From: Carnobacterium inhibens subsp. inhibens DSM 13024
GTDB lineage: Bacteria > Bacillota > Bacilli > Lactobacillales > Carnobacteriaceae
Length of the DNA: 64,000 bases
NCBI RefSeq assembly: GCF_000746825.1
Contig: NZ_JQIV01000006.1
Span: forward strand, 2,098,501-2,162,500
Direction of reading: 5' to 3'
Part shown: positions 49,590 to 58,559 of the stretch, one piece after another
Numbering within the stretch: position 1 is the stretch's first letter
How the letters are laid out: every line of letters starts with the position of its first letter
The notes under the pieces: generated by a model
What the model saw: the letters and a program-made list of their open reading frames with translations, nothing else
What the model was told of the DNA's origin: nothing
Database searches by the model: none
Program-made: the position numbers and the translations under genes

Positions 49590-50297
49590 ATGAAAAAAAG
49601 AGTCGGTTTATTTCGAGTGATGATGTACGAAGAATTAGATAAAGCTGCAGAATTGATGTTAAGATATTCTCCAAAAGATGCTTACGAAATACTAGATGAG
49701 ATATTATCACAATCTATATCTGGAAATACTTTTAGACGAAAAGCATTGAATAATCTTACAAAAGTGTGGGGAAATGGCAAAAAACCATTAAGTGAATTTC
49801 AGATAGAAGTATTAAAGAAATACGCTGAAGCTTCGATTGAAGAAAAAAGTGCTCTTCAAATTCTGATGACACTCTATTCGTTTCCATTTTTTTCAGATAC
49901 AATCACTGTTATTGGGAAATATGTTCGTATGAATGATATTTTTCAATCAAAAACTATTATGAGAGAGATTCACAATTCATACGGTATGACAGAAACTGTC
50001 AATAAGGGAGTGCTGACAGTATTAGGAACACTGGTAAATTGGGAGGTTTTAACAACTGACAAAAAAGGGCAATATGCTTTAACCGGAAGAAAAATAAGAA
50101 TAGTAGATGAGTTTATAAAAAATGTAATGATGCATTCAATCTTAGTTCATTCAGAAGCAGAATATGTTCCTTTAGAGCTTATTAATACTCAATCAGGACT
50201 GTTTATGCTGGAATACTCAATAACTAGTTCAGATATCAATTTTGACGACATAGAAGTAATTCGTGAACGAATAGATACATTCATAAAATTGAAATAA
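49590..50297 (+). CDS. brxA: BrxA-like protein of BREX (DUF1819-like)
   Basis: A 235-residue protein that I match to BrxA, the last gene of type 3 BREX, from position and size and a loosely similar helical sequence: FRRKALNNLTKVWGNGKKPLSEFQIEVLKKYAEA and FSDTITVIGKYVRM. It begins RVGLFRVMMYEELDKAAELM. BrxA is thought to bind DNA in BREX type 1; the role in type 3 is unproven. ATG 49590 is used because the upstream in-frame ATG 49578 overlaps the ribosome site AAAAGGG. The gene runs to the IS element after about 370 bases. Confidence 0.7.
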   Translation: MKKRVGLFRVMMYEELDKAAELMLRYSPKDAYEILDEILSQSISGNTFRRKALNNLTKVWGNGKKPLSEFQIEVLKKYAEASIEEKSALQILMTLYSFPFFSDTITVIGKYVRMNDIFQSKTIMREIHNSYGMTETVNKGVLTVLGTLVNWEVLTTDKKGQYALTGRKIRIVDEFIKNVMMHSILVHSEAEYVPLELINTQSGLFMLEYSITSSDINFDDIEVIRERIDTFIKLK

Positions 50298-50661
50298 TTG
50301 ATGTGATTTTTTATTTTTATTTTCTCAATTAACTGCTCGATTAATTATGGTTTAGCATCAACTAATACCCTTCTAGGAATAGTCATTTGGAAAAAATAAA
50401 TCAAAAAAATAATTATCGCAAAAAATATGATTATTCCTCTAACTTTTGCATTGGAAGTTTTTTTATAGGATGGTTCTTTCTGTTATTGCTATGCCACGGG
50501 GAAAACGGTGATTTTTTTCGTATGAAATTGTGGAAGATTGGGACCAACTGACTTTTAAAAGTTATCGTACTATTTAGAAAGAATAGACATGTGATTTTCC
50601 ATGATGAAACAGAAAAGTTGAATCGAATGATGCTAATGTCTATTCAAAATAATAACTAAAT
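50298..50661 (+). other. Gap between brxA and the IS element
   Basis: About 360 bases of AT-rich DNA. I see no gene, terminator or remnant of brxHII or brxL in either strand. Confidence 0.6.
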
Positions 50662-52488
50662 AAAAAGGGGCTGGGAAAAAACTCAGTCTCTGAATAAAGA
50701 AAATCCCCAACTCTTTCATTTTGGAAGAGTTGGGGATTTTTATCGTTTTAAAAGACACAGTGAGCCAAATACCTTATAATTTAAGTACGACCAAAAACCA
50801 AAGGAGTGACTCACTATGTATCAAAATTATAACACAATGGAAACGGCCTTAACACTACAATTGGATTTTACAATCCCGAATGATCATGAAGCCCGCCTCA
50901 TTAGCCGTTTTGTCGATTCTATTCCTTCGGAATTTCTTCTTGAAGAGACGTCTCATACGGGACGCCCTGCCTTTCATCCTGCAATGCTTTTAAAGATGTG
51001 TTTGTTTGCCTATAGTCGCACAACCTTTTCTGGACGCAAAATGGAACAGATGAATGAAGAATCCATTCCTATGAAGTGGTTAACGGGCGATACTTCTGTT
51101 AGCTACAAGACAATCAATAACTTCCGTTCAAGCGAGCACGCATCAAAACTCATCAAGTATGCATCCATTCTTTTCACAACACTCTTAAGTGACAACGGCT
51201 TGATTCACGAAGACGCGCTCTATATCGATGGTACAAAGATACAAGCCGATGCAAATATTTATAGTTTCACTTGGAAGAAAGCAATCGAACGCTATGAAGC
51301 AAAACTCAATGCCAACGTTTTGGAATTGTATGATGAACTTATCCAGGCAAAAGTAAACCTCGCTTTATCGGAAGAGATATTAAAAACTTCGAAAGGTATT
51401 GAAGAAATAATCGTTTCCCTGGACAAAGAACTTGTGGCCGTTGAAGCTGCGATTACAGAAGAAAAAGTGATTCCAAAAGGTGGTTCGAAACAGAAGCGAC
51501 GTCGTCGCATCCTCAAGAAACATCGAAATAAATGCGAAAAAGATTTCTTGCCGCGTAAGCAACGCTATGAAGAAGCAAACGCCACGTTTGAAGGCCGCAA
51601 CAGTTTCTCAAAAACAGATACAGACGCAACATTCATGTGCATGAAAGAAGATCCGATGAAGAACCGTGAGTTAAAACCGGGTTATAATCTTCAAGTCGCA
51701 TCGAGCAATCAGTTTGTCATTGCCTATGATATTTTTTCCAATCCGACGGATACACGCACGTTTATCCCTTTTTTAGAATCCATTCAAACGTTAGATTTAT
51801 TTAAATACATCGCCGCAGACGCCGGCTATGGCAGTGAAGAAAATTACGAGGCGGTTATGGATACCTTTCAGAAAGTACCGCTCATCCCATACGGCATGTA
51901 TCAGAAAGAGAACAGTAAAGCCTATCGCTCTAACCCTAAACACCGCGCCAACTGGGATTATGACGAGATTGAAGATGCTTATACGGATTTAGACGACGTC
52001 CGTTTTATAGTACGCAAAATGATAAGAATGGTTTCCGCAGACAATTTAAAGTATACAAGGCTGATGTGGAACAACTGGACGAGACACGCAAGCAACTAGC
52101 CAAGACACCCAAAGGTGCCCAACGCCAGACAGCGGTCAACTATAACTGGGAATAATTCAAGCAGCATGCAAAAGAGAACCTTGAAAGCGATCGTGGCAAA
52201 GCTATCTACGCACAACGAAAAGTTGACGTAGAAACTGTTTTTGGTCGTATGAAAGGTGTATTTGGCATGCGCAGAACCCATGTCAGAGGCAAGCAAGCCG
52301 TTCATAATGACATCGGGATCATGCTTATGAGCATGAATCTTACAAAACTAGCCCTTGAGGCTAGAAGAAAAGCGGATGCTTTTTACAAAAAATCAGTCAA
52401 AAATAAAAATCGCAATGAAACAATCAGAATTTTGATTATTTCATTACGATTTTTTTATTTGAGGCTAGTTTTTTCCCAGCCTCTTTTT
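50662..52488 (+). mobile_element. IS1182-family insertion sequence, decayed
   Basis: The left end AAAAAGGGGCTGGGAAAAAACT (50662-50682, first 21 bases) and the right end, whose complement reads AAAAAGAGGCTGGGAAAAAACT (52467-52488), are imperfect inverted repeats. A hairpin lies inside each end: TCCCCAACTCTT/AAGAGTTGGGGA (50703-50740) and an AATGAAA stem before the right end, as terminators that limit read-through. No target duplication is visible. The transposase is broken by a frameshift and a stop codon. Confidence 0.85.
50817..52409 (+). pseudogene. IS1182-family transposase, frameshifted
   Basis: The frame from ATG 50817 codes for the transposase N-terminal and DDE core: HPAMLLKMCLFAYSRTTFSGRKMEQM, ALYIDGTKIQADANIYSF and AADAGYGSEENYEA. 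At about 52007-52015 (VRF) the frame is lost and its last 30 residues are out of frame. The correct frame continues on the next one (STQNDKNGFRRQFKVYKADV), meets a TAA where the sequence reads NWE*FKQHAKENL, and continues to VETVFGRMKGVFGMRRTHVRG with the final catalytic Glu. At least two disabling changes are present, so no active transposase is made. Confidence 0.88.
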
Positions 52489-52824
52489 GATATTCAATAT
52501 CCGCTCAGGAGTCACTTGTTTACATAATTTTATTAACTTTAAATTGTTTGGAATTGACTTTGATAAAGTTTTGTATATAAAAGTTGTCTTTTTCTAATAA
52601 TTCTTGATGGATTTTAAATTCAACAATTTACAAATTGTAGCGTATGCGCTAAATCAACTGTGGAAATAATATGAAAAGTAATATGGTAAAATCTTCAATT
52701 GAATAAGGAAACGAATTCGATGATTATCCTAATTGTTTAAGTGTTAAAGTTGAAGCAAAATTTCGGGCGTTGATAGATCGAGTAGAGAACACTGAATTAC
52801 AAGATTCTATTCGAAAAGGACGGA
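52489..52824 (+). other. Gap between IS and Xre gene, holds a coding remnant
   Basis: A reading frame without a start runs from about 52710 to a TAG at 52842-52844: DDYPNCLSVKVEAKFRALID and then helical residues. It overlaps the start of the Xre gene by about 14-20 bases, the arrangement of a toxin gene before its antitoxin. I cannot name the family. Confidence 0.35.
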
Positions 52825-53142
52825 ATGAAGATGAGCAAGAATAGTGAAGCAATCAAAAAATATCTGTCTGAAAGTGTGGAATTTAAACAAGCTTTTGAAG
52901 AAGAACAATTGAAACTTGATTTAGCAGATATGGTGTTTTCCTTAAGAGAACAAACAGGGCTGGATCAAACTAACTTCGCTAAAAAAGTAAAAAAATCCCG
53001 TTCAACAATTGCACGTATTGAAAATGCCCAAATGGAACCTTCACTTTCTACATTGAAAGATATAGCTCACTCTCTAGGCAAACAAATTGAAATAAACTTT
53101 GTTGATGACAATAAAAATAATGAAGCTGCATCAGTAAAATAA
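52825..53142 (+). CDS. Xre/HigA-like antitoxin or regulator
   Basis: A 105-residue helix-turn-helix protein. DLADMVFSLREQTGLDQTNFAKKVKKSRSTIARIENAQMEPSLSTLKDIAHSLGKQIEINF is the Xre fold with the HigA-like C-terminal strand. HigA antitoxins are about this size. No intact toxin gene is beside it; an open but startless frame ends inside its beginning. The start may be ATG 52825 or ATG 52831, because AAAAGGA lies 4 or 10 bases upstream, respectively. It may be an orphan antitoxin left after toxin decay. Confidence 0.75.
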   Translation: MKMSKNSEAIKKYLSESVEFKQAFEEEQLKLDLADMVFSLREQTGLDQTNFAKKVKKSRSTIARIENAQMEPSLSTLKDIAHSLGKQIEINFVDDNKNNEAASVK

Positions 53143-53296
53143 ATTTCCATCTTAGTATCTAAATTAGGGAGCTGTCGTAATTATTTACTCTAGATTTTGA
53201 ACGACTAGAGAAAGAAGAAATTAGTTCCATAACAGACTGATTTTATAATGACTATCCAAACTGTTAATCGATGTTTTCTTAATTCAAGAGTTAAAT

Positions 53297-53331
53297 AAAA
53301 AAGCTGGAAACAAGAATGCTTCCAGCTTTTT
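53297..53331 (+). terminator. Terminator after the Xre gene
   Basis: AAAAAGCTGGAA and TTCCAGCTTTTTT form a stem around a short loop, with T residues after it. Confidence 0.85.
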
Positions 53332-53350
53332 TGTCGTTGTGATAGTTGTT

Positions 53351-53384
53351 TACTTGTTCATTTGCTTAAACAAATGAACAAGTA
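53351..53384. repeat. 14-bp perfect inverted repeat
   Basis: TACTTGTTCATTTG and CAAATGAACAAGTA flank the loop CTTAAA. No T-run follows on either strand, so it is not a standard terminator. It lies at the end of the remnant below. Confidence 0.7.
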
Positions 53385-53517
53385 TGTGAAGCTGTAATTG
53401 ATTTGCTATAGCATTGTTTCATAAATACTGCATTCAATATTTCTAAGAAGCGTACTTGACCATCTTCTGCTTCACCTAAGTCATTACCGATGTAAAAGAG
53501 GGTGACTTTGTCAACCA
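53366..53517 (-). pseudogene. Possible C-terminal gene remnant downstream of the DEAD helicase
   Basis: On the minus strand a frame of about 50 codons reads LVDKVTLFYIGNDLGEAEDG and then QVRFLEILNAVFMKQ, which looks like real protein, and ends in TAA at 53368-53366. There is no start codon or ribosome site at its head, 6 bases after the helicase stop. I cannot name the family. Confidence 0.35.
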
Positions 53518-53523
53518 GTTACT

Positions 53524-54795
53524 TTACGTGTTTTTCGTTTGTACACGAGGTCTTTGTGCGGCTTTCTGACCGCCTCTTCGACCTTGTTTGCTTTTTGGGC
53601 GTGTTCCATTAGTGCGTGTGGCAACTGCTTTTTTCGCTTGCTGTGCTGGTGCTTGAGTGCCTTCTTTCAACAGATAAGGATGGTCTTTTATGACTGGAAC
53701 TTTTCTCTTACTAAGTTTTTCAATGTCGCGCAACAAGTCTGATTCTGTTTCATCACAGAAAGAGATAGCTTTTCCGCTTAGCCCTGCGCGTCCTGTACGG
53801 CCGATACGGTGAACGTAGGTTTCTGGAACTTCAGGCAAGTCAAATTGGATAACTTGCGAAAGCTCAGGCACATCGATACCACGGGCTGCGATATCTGTCG
53901 CTACGAGAACGCTGGTTTTCATGGTCTTGAAGTTTTCTAAAGCTTGCTGACGCGCATTCTGGGACTTGTTGCCGTGAATCGCTTCGGCTGAAAGACCCGC
54001 TTGCAAAAGTTTTTTGACGATTTTGTTGGCACCATGCTTGGTTCTGGAGAAGACTAGGGAGCGCTCAACCTGCGTATTCTTCAAAAGATAGATAAGTAGG
54101 TTAGTTTTGTCGGTTTTGGCTACGCGATAAGCGCTTTGTTGTATGACTTCAACAGTTGATGAAACCGGATTGACCACCACTTTTACCGGGTTTGATAAAA
54201 TGGTTCCTGCAAGTTTTTCGATTTCATTCGGCATCGTTGCTGAAAAAAACATGCTTTGACGTTTCTTAGGCAATTCGCGGATAATATGGCGTACATCACG
54301 TAACATACCCATATCTAACATCATATCGGCTTCGTCCAAGACGAAGAAATCAACCTGGTTCAACTTGACAAATCCTTGTTTGATAAGGTCTAATAGTCTG
54401 CCTGGCGTCGCGACCAGGATATCCGTTCCGCGTTTCAGCGTGGCTGTCTGAGGATTCTGGGAAACGCCGCCAAAAATTACTTGGATATTCAATGGAAGGT
54501 ATTTAGCGTATGTTTGGAAACTTTCACCGATTTGTATAGCAAGCTCACGTGTAGGAGCAAGGATCAAGGCTTTTATGGTACCTTTTCCAACTGTTTTTTC
54601 TTCCATAATATTTTGAAGGATGGGTAAGGCAAAGGCAGCTGTCTTACCAGTACCAGTCTGGGCACAACCCAACAAGTCCTTGTTGTTCATCAGATGCGGA
54701 ATGGCATCCTCTTGGATAGGCGTTGCTTTCGTATAGCCTGCTTCTTTCAGTGCGCGCAACAAGTGTTGGTTCAATTCTAATTCATTAAATAACAA
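53524..54795 (-). CDS. DEAD-box ATP-dependent RNA helicase
   Basis: A 423-residue DEAD-box RNA helicase. The Q motif (GYTKATPIQEDAIPHL), Walker A AQTGTGKTAAFALPIL, PTRELAIQI, TPGRLLDL, DEAD in FVLDEADMMLDMG, SAT, and the C-terminal ATDIAARGIDVPELSQVI and HRIGRTGRAG are all present, followed by a short basic tail (RTNGTRPKSKQGRRGGQKAAQRPRVQTKNT). TTG 54795 is the start because GGGAG lies 6 bases upstream; the frame's upstream AUG at 54822 has none. It probably unwinds structured RNA in cold or in decay and ribosome assembly. A long structured leader (54796-54910) precedes it. Confidence 0.88.
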   Translation of the reverse strand: MLFNELELNQHLLRALKEAGYTKATPIQEDAIPHLMNNKDLLGCAQTGTGKTAAFALPILQNIMEEKTVGKGTIKALILAPTRELAIQIGESFQTYAKYLPLNIQVIFGGVSQNPQTATLKRGTDILVATPGRLLDLIKQGFVKLNQVDFFVLDEADMMLDMGMLRDVRHIIRELPKKRQSMFFSATMPNEIEKLAGTILSNPVKVVVNPVSSTVEVIQQSAYRVAKTDKTNLLIYLLKNTQVERSLVFSRTKHGANKIVKKLLQAGLSAEAIHGNKSQNARQQALENFKTMKTSVLVATDIAARGIDVPELSQVIQFDLPEVPETYVHRIGRTGRAGLSGKAISFCDETESDLLRDIEKLSKRKVPVIKDHPYLLKEGTQAPAQQAKKAVATRTNGTRPKSKQGRRGGQKAAQRPRVQTKNT

Positions 54796-55140
54796 ATGGA
54801 TCTCCCTCGGCATGTTATACATGCATTTAATTTTTGTGAATGTGTTTCGGATTAAGTTGGTTTAGCATACAAGAGTCTGACTATCTTTCAAAAATCGACC
54901 TAATCCGAACAAGTATATAGTTTCTCTGAGAAATAGCGTGACTGAGCTATTGTATCAGAAATGGAAGTGAGAGTCACATTATTCCTTTTTTGGGGTTTTA
55001 GAGTTTTTATTTTCACATAAAGAGGATTTCCAAAAACACTTGCTTTTGGAAAAGTAATTATTTCTCTTATGAAAATTTAAAATTCGTTTTGTCCCAAATC
55101 TATTGTTCAATAAAAAGAGACAATAGTGTCCGCAAGTGAA
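54796..55140 (-). promoter_or_regulatory. Long structured leader of the helicase gene
   Basis: TTCGGATTAAGT (54846-54857) and ACCTAATCCGAA (54898-54909) pair across about 40 bases on the minus strand, close upstream of the helicase. Beyond it, TCCAAAA/TTTTGGA and flanking CTCTT/AAGAG repeats (about 55012-55076) can form a second nested hairpin. Long structured leaders are usual for cold-shock RNA helicases and chaperones. I cannot identify a known RNA family. Confidence 0.5.
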
Positions 55141-55455
55141 AAAAATAATAAGTTAACTAAGTTAGAATAGGATTTAGAATTCTTATGAATTCAGCTTGTT
55201 TAAATGGATTTTTTTGAATGAACCAATAGAAAAGTATCCAAATAGTAATTCTTATTCTATTTATTTGTGAATGTTTTAACATTTCTGTTTACTTTAACAA
55301 AATTCAATCATATAATTAGAAATAAAGATGCTTATCAATTTAAAAGTTAGAATTGTTTTATCTAATTATCTGGTTTTAGACAATAATTAAAAGATCAAAA
55401 GTATAGAAATAAACGGATAGTGAATAAAAAATAAACCGTATTTGGAGATGAAAAA
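55141..55455 (+). other. AT-rich region before the ABC importer genes
   Basis: About 315 bases with no convincing gene. AATTATC (about 55367) with GACAATAATT (about 55379) forms a weak inverted repeat 75 bases before the lipoprotein gene that could be an iron-regulator site. This is too weak to call a Fur box. Confidence 0.35.
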
Positions 55456-56496
55456 ATGACTATACTAAAAACAATGAAATACTTAGGTCTTATTACAGCT
55501 TCAACTTTGTTGCTAGGGGCGTGTGGAGAAAAAAATGCTGCTGAAGAACAGACAGCTGCGAATGAACAGTCAATGGAACAGACAGAAAAAACAACTTTTC
55601 CATTAACGTTGGATAATTACACTGCATCGTCAGAAGGCGCGGTATTTTCAGAAAAAGAAATCACTTACGAATTTAGTCCAAAATCGATTGTGGCCAATAA
55701 TCAGGGAACAGCGGAGTTGCTGATCCAACTTGGATTAGCTGAAGACATTGTAGGCGTAGCTGCCTTATACGGTGAAGGGGATGAAGCGGTGACTGAAGAT
55801 TTCTCTAGCATTCCTGTTTTGTCAGAAGGATACGTAGGAAAAGAATTAGTTGTAGGTACTGATCCGGATATCGTTGTGGGGCGTGGGCAACTGTTTGCCA
55901 ATGCCGAATGGGGAACAGGAACAGTTGAAGAATTAAATGACGTGGGTATTCAGACGTATATTCAAGCGACATCAACGACCGGCGCAACTTTTGATGATCT
56001 CTATACAGATATTGATCATTTAGGAAAATTATTTACGGTTGAAGAGAAGGCACAACAATTTTCAACGGATGTGCAAGGGCGAATGGATGCGATCGTCGCA
56101 GCCATTCCTGATAAACAGGAAACACTTGATTATGCTTATATTTTTGGAGCAGAAGGTACTAACGTAGATATTTACAGTGGTGCAGCAGACACTTATTTAA
56201 ACGATGCATTAAGCTATATGAGCTTAGAAAATACATTTGCAGATACAACGGGAGAAATCAGTGTGGAGGCCTTATTGGAAGCTGATCCAGATGTATTATT
56301 GCTGGTTAACTATACGGGTGGACGTGATCCAAAAGAGAGCTTAGCTGATTTGAAAGCAAATGACGCACTTTCAAGCCTGACAGCGATCAAGGAAGACCGT
56401 ATCTATACGATCGATTACAATCAGTTCTGGAGTTATGGGTACCAAATTTTAACCGGTATGGAACAACTCAGCGCTGAAATGCAGTCAAAAAATTAA
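55456..56496 (+). CDS. Iron-siderophore/heme-type ABC transporter substrate-binding lipoprotein
   Basis: A 346-residue lipoprotein. MTILKTMKYLGLITASTLLLGACGEKN is a signal peptide with lipobox LGAC, so the protein sits on the outer membrane face. From about residue 75, SIVANNQGTAELLIQLGLAEDIVGVAAL and DPDIVVGRGQLF are typical of the FecB/BtuF-type (cluster A-8/III) binding fold, and the C-terminal LTAIKEDRIYTIDYNQFW matches the family. Iron siderophore, heme or cobalamin are the usual ligands. AGATG after GGAG precedes the ATG. It leads a three-gene importer operon. Confidence 0.87.
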   Translation: MTILKTMKYLGLITASTLLLGACGEKNAAEEQTAANEQSMEQTEKTTFPLTLDNYTASSEGAVFSEKEITYEFSPKSIVANNQGTAELLIQLGLAEDIVGVAALYGEGDEAVTEDFSSIPVLSEGYVGKELVVGTDPDIVVGRGQLFANAEWGTGTVEELNDVGIQTYIQATSTTGATFDDLYTDIDHLGKLFTVEEKAQQFSTDVQGRMDAIVAAIPDKQETLDYAYIFGAEGTNVDIYSGAADTYLNDALSYMSLENTFADTTGEISVEALLEADPDVLLLVNYTGGRDPKESLADLKANDALSSLTAIKEDRIYTIDYNQFWSYGYQILTGMEQLSAEMQSKN

Positions 56497-56520
56497 TTTA
56501 TAGTAGGAGGGAGTAAGCTG

Positions 56521-57588
56521 ATGAACCACATCGATAAACAACGAAAGTTATTTTATATGTGTTTACTCCTTCTTATTGTATTGATTATTTTTTCGGTTGG
56601 AATCGGTGTCGCGATCGGACAAGTTGCAGTGCCTTTAAAAGAATCTTTTCAGATACTGCTTAAAAATTTGTCAGGTGGAAGGATTGATAACTTACCGGGA
56701 GGTTCTTCTGACTCTTTCGAAAATATCATCTGGCAGATTCGTTTTCCGAGAGTACTCTTAGCTATGCTCACAGGTATGGGACTATCCTTAGCAGGTGCGG
56801 TCATGCAGACAACGGTCCAGAATCCACTCGCAGATCCTTATATCTTAGGCATTTCGTCTGGAGCCTCTCTAGGTGCAACATTTGCTATCATGATCGGCTT
56901 TGGTGGAACCAGTATCTTGGCTCAGTTTGGTTTGTCTTTTTGGGCATTTATAGGTGCTGTGACAGCGGCTCTGCTAGTCTTACTGTTGTCGAATGCTACT
57001 GGACAAATGAATTCGATCAAATTGATTTTATCCGGGATGGTATTAAATGCCCTTTTTACAGCCTTTTCCAATTTCATCATTTATATCGCTAATGATGCGG
57101 AAGGGATTCGTTCAGTTACTTTTTGGATGATGGGAAGTTTAGTCGGAGCAAGTTGGTCCAAGCTACCTTTGATAGCCAACGTTGTCATGGTTTGTTTGCT
57201 CTTTTTCTTAACGCAAATACGGACGTTGAATCTTATGTTGTTAGGCGATGAATCAGCTATTACGCTTGGGGTAAATTTGAAATTTTACCGTAAATTGTAT
57301 CTTGTTATTACGTCGGTTCTAACTGGGATCATTGTGGCAAATACTGGAATGATTGGATTTGTAGGGTTGATCATCCCACATATTGTTCGTGGGATAGTCG
57401 GGTCAAATCATCGGTACTTTTTACCGTTATCAGTTTTTTCGGGATCTTTGTTTATGGTATGGTGCGATATTTTGTCTCGTATCATCCTGCCAACTGTTGA
57501 ATTGCCTATTGGTATTTTGACCTCTTTAATTGGTGCACCACTGTTCATTTATATTTTTGTGAAAAAAGGCTATGAGTTTGGAGGGTAA
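56521..57588 (+). CDS. FecCD-family ABC importer permease
   Basis: A 355-residue FecCD permease with about nine to ten hydrophobic segments. IRFPRVLLAMLTGMGLSLAGAVMQTTVQNPLADPYILGISSGASLGATFAI is the family's N-terminal signature and GFVGLIIPHIVRGIVGSNHR the coupling motif that contacts the ATPase. GGAGGGAG precedes the ATG. It follows the lipoprotein by 24 bases and precedes the ATPase by 2 bases, so all three genes are co-transcribed. Substrate is not identifiable from the permease alone. Confidence 0.92.
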   Translation: MNHIDKQRKLFYMCLLLLIVLIIFSVGIGVAIGQVAVPLKESFQILLKNLSGGRIDNLPGGSSDSFENIIWQIRFPRVLLAMLTGMGLSLAGAVMQTTVQNPLADPYILGISSGASLGATFAIMIGFGGTSILAQFGLSFWAFIGAVTAALLVLLLSNATGQMNSIKLILSGMVLNALFTAFSNFIIYIANDAEGIRSVTFWMMGSLVGASWSKLPLIANVVMVCLLFFLTQIRTLNLMLLGDESAITLGVNLKFYRKLYLVITSVLTGIIVANTGMIGFVGLIIPHIVRGIVGSNHRYFLPLSVFSGSLFMVWCDILSRIILPTVELPIGILTSLIGAPLFIYIFVKKGYEFGG

Positions 57589-57590
57589 GT

Positions 57591-58349
57591 ATGAATTTAA
57601 CGATTGATAACGTATCGGTATCTATTGCCTCTCAGAAGATTATAGAAGATATTTCCTTGCACGTTAGTAAAAACCAATTTGTAGGTGTGATCGGACCGAA
57701 TGGCTGTGGGAAATCGACTTTATTGAAAAGTGTTTCTAAACTACTTGAACCCAGTAAGGGAGTCATTACTCTGGGTGATGAAAATGTTCAAGATCTTTCA
57801 AATAAACAGCTCGCACAAAAATTAGGTGTTGTGGGGCAGTTTCACGAAATCAATTTTGATTTTTCCATCCGTGACATGTTATTACTCGGACGCTCACCAT
57901 ATAAAGGTTTGATGGAGAGAGACAATGCTTTAGATTATGAAATTGTTAATCAGGTTCTTCTTCAACTGGACTTGGAAAAAATCGCGGATAGGAGTTTCTT
58001 ATCATTGTCAGGTGGAGAAAAACAGCGGGTCATATTAGGTAGAACGTTGGTCCAACAGCCTAAATTTTTAGTTTTAGATGAGCCTACTAATCATTTGGAT
58101 ATCAGACATCAATTGAGTATTTTAAGAACAGTCGGTTCCTTACCTATTGGTGTATTAGCAGCTTTACATGATTTGAATTTAGCTGTACGCTTTACAGATT
58201 ACTTGTATGCGATGAAAGATGGACGGATCATTAAAGAAGGAAGACCAGAAGAAGTTTTAACAGAAGCGGTCATTAAAGAATTGTATGAAGTGGATTGTCA
58301 CACCTATGTTAACCCTATTTCAGGTAAACAAACCATTGAATTTCTATGA
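57591..58349 (+). CDS. ABC importer ATP-binding protein (FecE-like)
   Basis: A 252-residue ATPase. Walker A is GPNGCGKSTLLKSVSK near residue 38, the signature LSGGEKQRVILGRTL is near 140, Walker B FLVLDEPTNHLDI near 160 and the H-loop ALHDLNLAVRF follow. This is the siderophore/cobalamin-type ATPase (FepC/FhuC). It follows the permease by 2 bases and is likely to be translationally coupled to it. A truncated dehydrogenase and a repeat array follow 156 bases later. Confidence 0.93.
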   Translation: MNLTIDNVSVSIASQKIIEDISLHVSKNQFVGVIGPNGCGKSTLLKSVSKLLEPSKGVITLGDENVQDLSNKQLAQKLGVVGQFHEINFDFSIRDMLLLGRSPYKGLMERDNALDYEIVNQVLLQLDLEKIADRSFLSLSGGEKQRVILGRTLVQQPKFLVLDEPTNHLDIRHQLSILRTVGSLPIGVLAALHDLNLAVRFTDYLYAMKDGRIIKEGRPEEVLTEAVIKELYEVDCHTYVNPISGKQTIEFL

Positions 58350-58505
58350 AAATAAAAAAAATATATTGACATTTTATACCCTCCTAATAAGCAACAAAGT
58401 TTGAATGGATTGATATTTAGTTGAAAAAGTATTTAATTATTAAATGTAAATACTATAGATGACTATATCCTGTTACAAATTTGTTTTTAAAGGGAGATTT
58501 TTTTC

Positions 58506-58559
58506 ATGGATCATTTATTAGGAAAAGTAGTAATCATTACCGGTGCAGCACAAGGTATG
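58506..58559 (+). pseudogene. Short-chain dehydrogenase, only the first 18 codons left
   Basis: MDHLLGKVVIITGAAQGM has the glycine-rich TGxxxGxG start of SDR-family oxidoreductases, and AAAGGGAG precedes the ATG. The frame then leaves the family and stops at TAG about six codons later, where the hairpin-repeat array begins. The rest of the gene is not present in the 500 bases downstream. This is the 5' stub of a gene lost by insertion or rearrangement. Confidence 0.8.

Noticed and set aside
41089..50297. Locus as DISARM or a restriction-modification system
   Set aside because: PglZ, the BrxC-like ATPase and the gene order fit BREX; no drm genes or restriction endonuclease are present.
50662..52488. 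Target-site duplication at the IS ends
   Set aside because: The bases just outside the two ends do not match, so none can be claimed.
55141..55455. Fur box ahead of the iron-type importer
   Set aside because: The only inverted repeat there is too weak and too unlike the Fur consensus.
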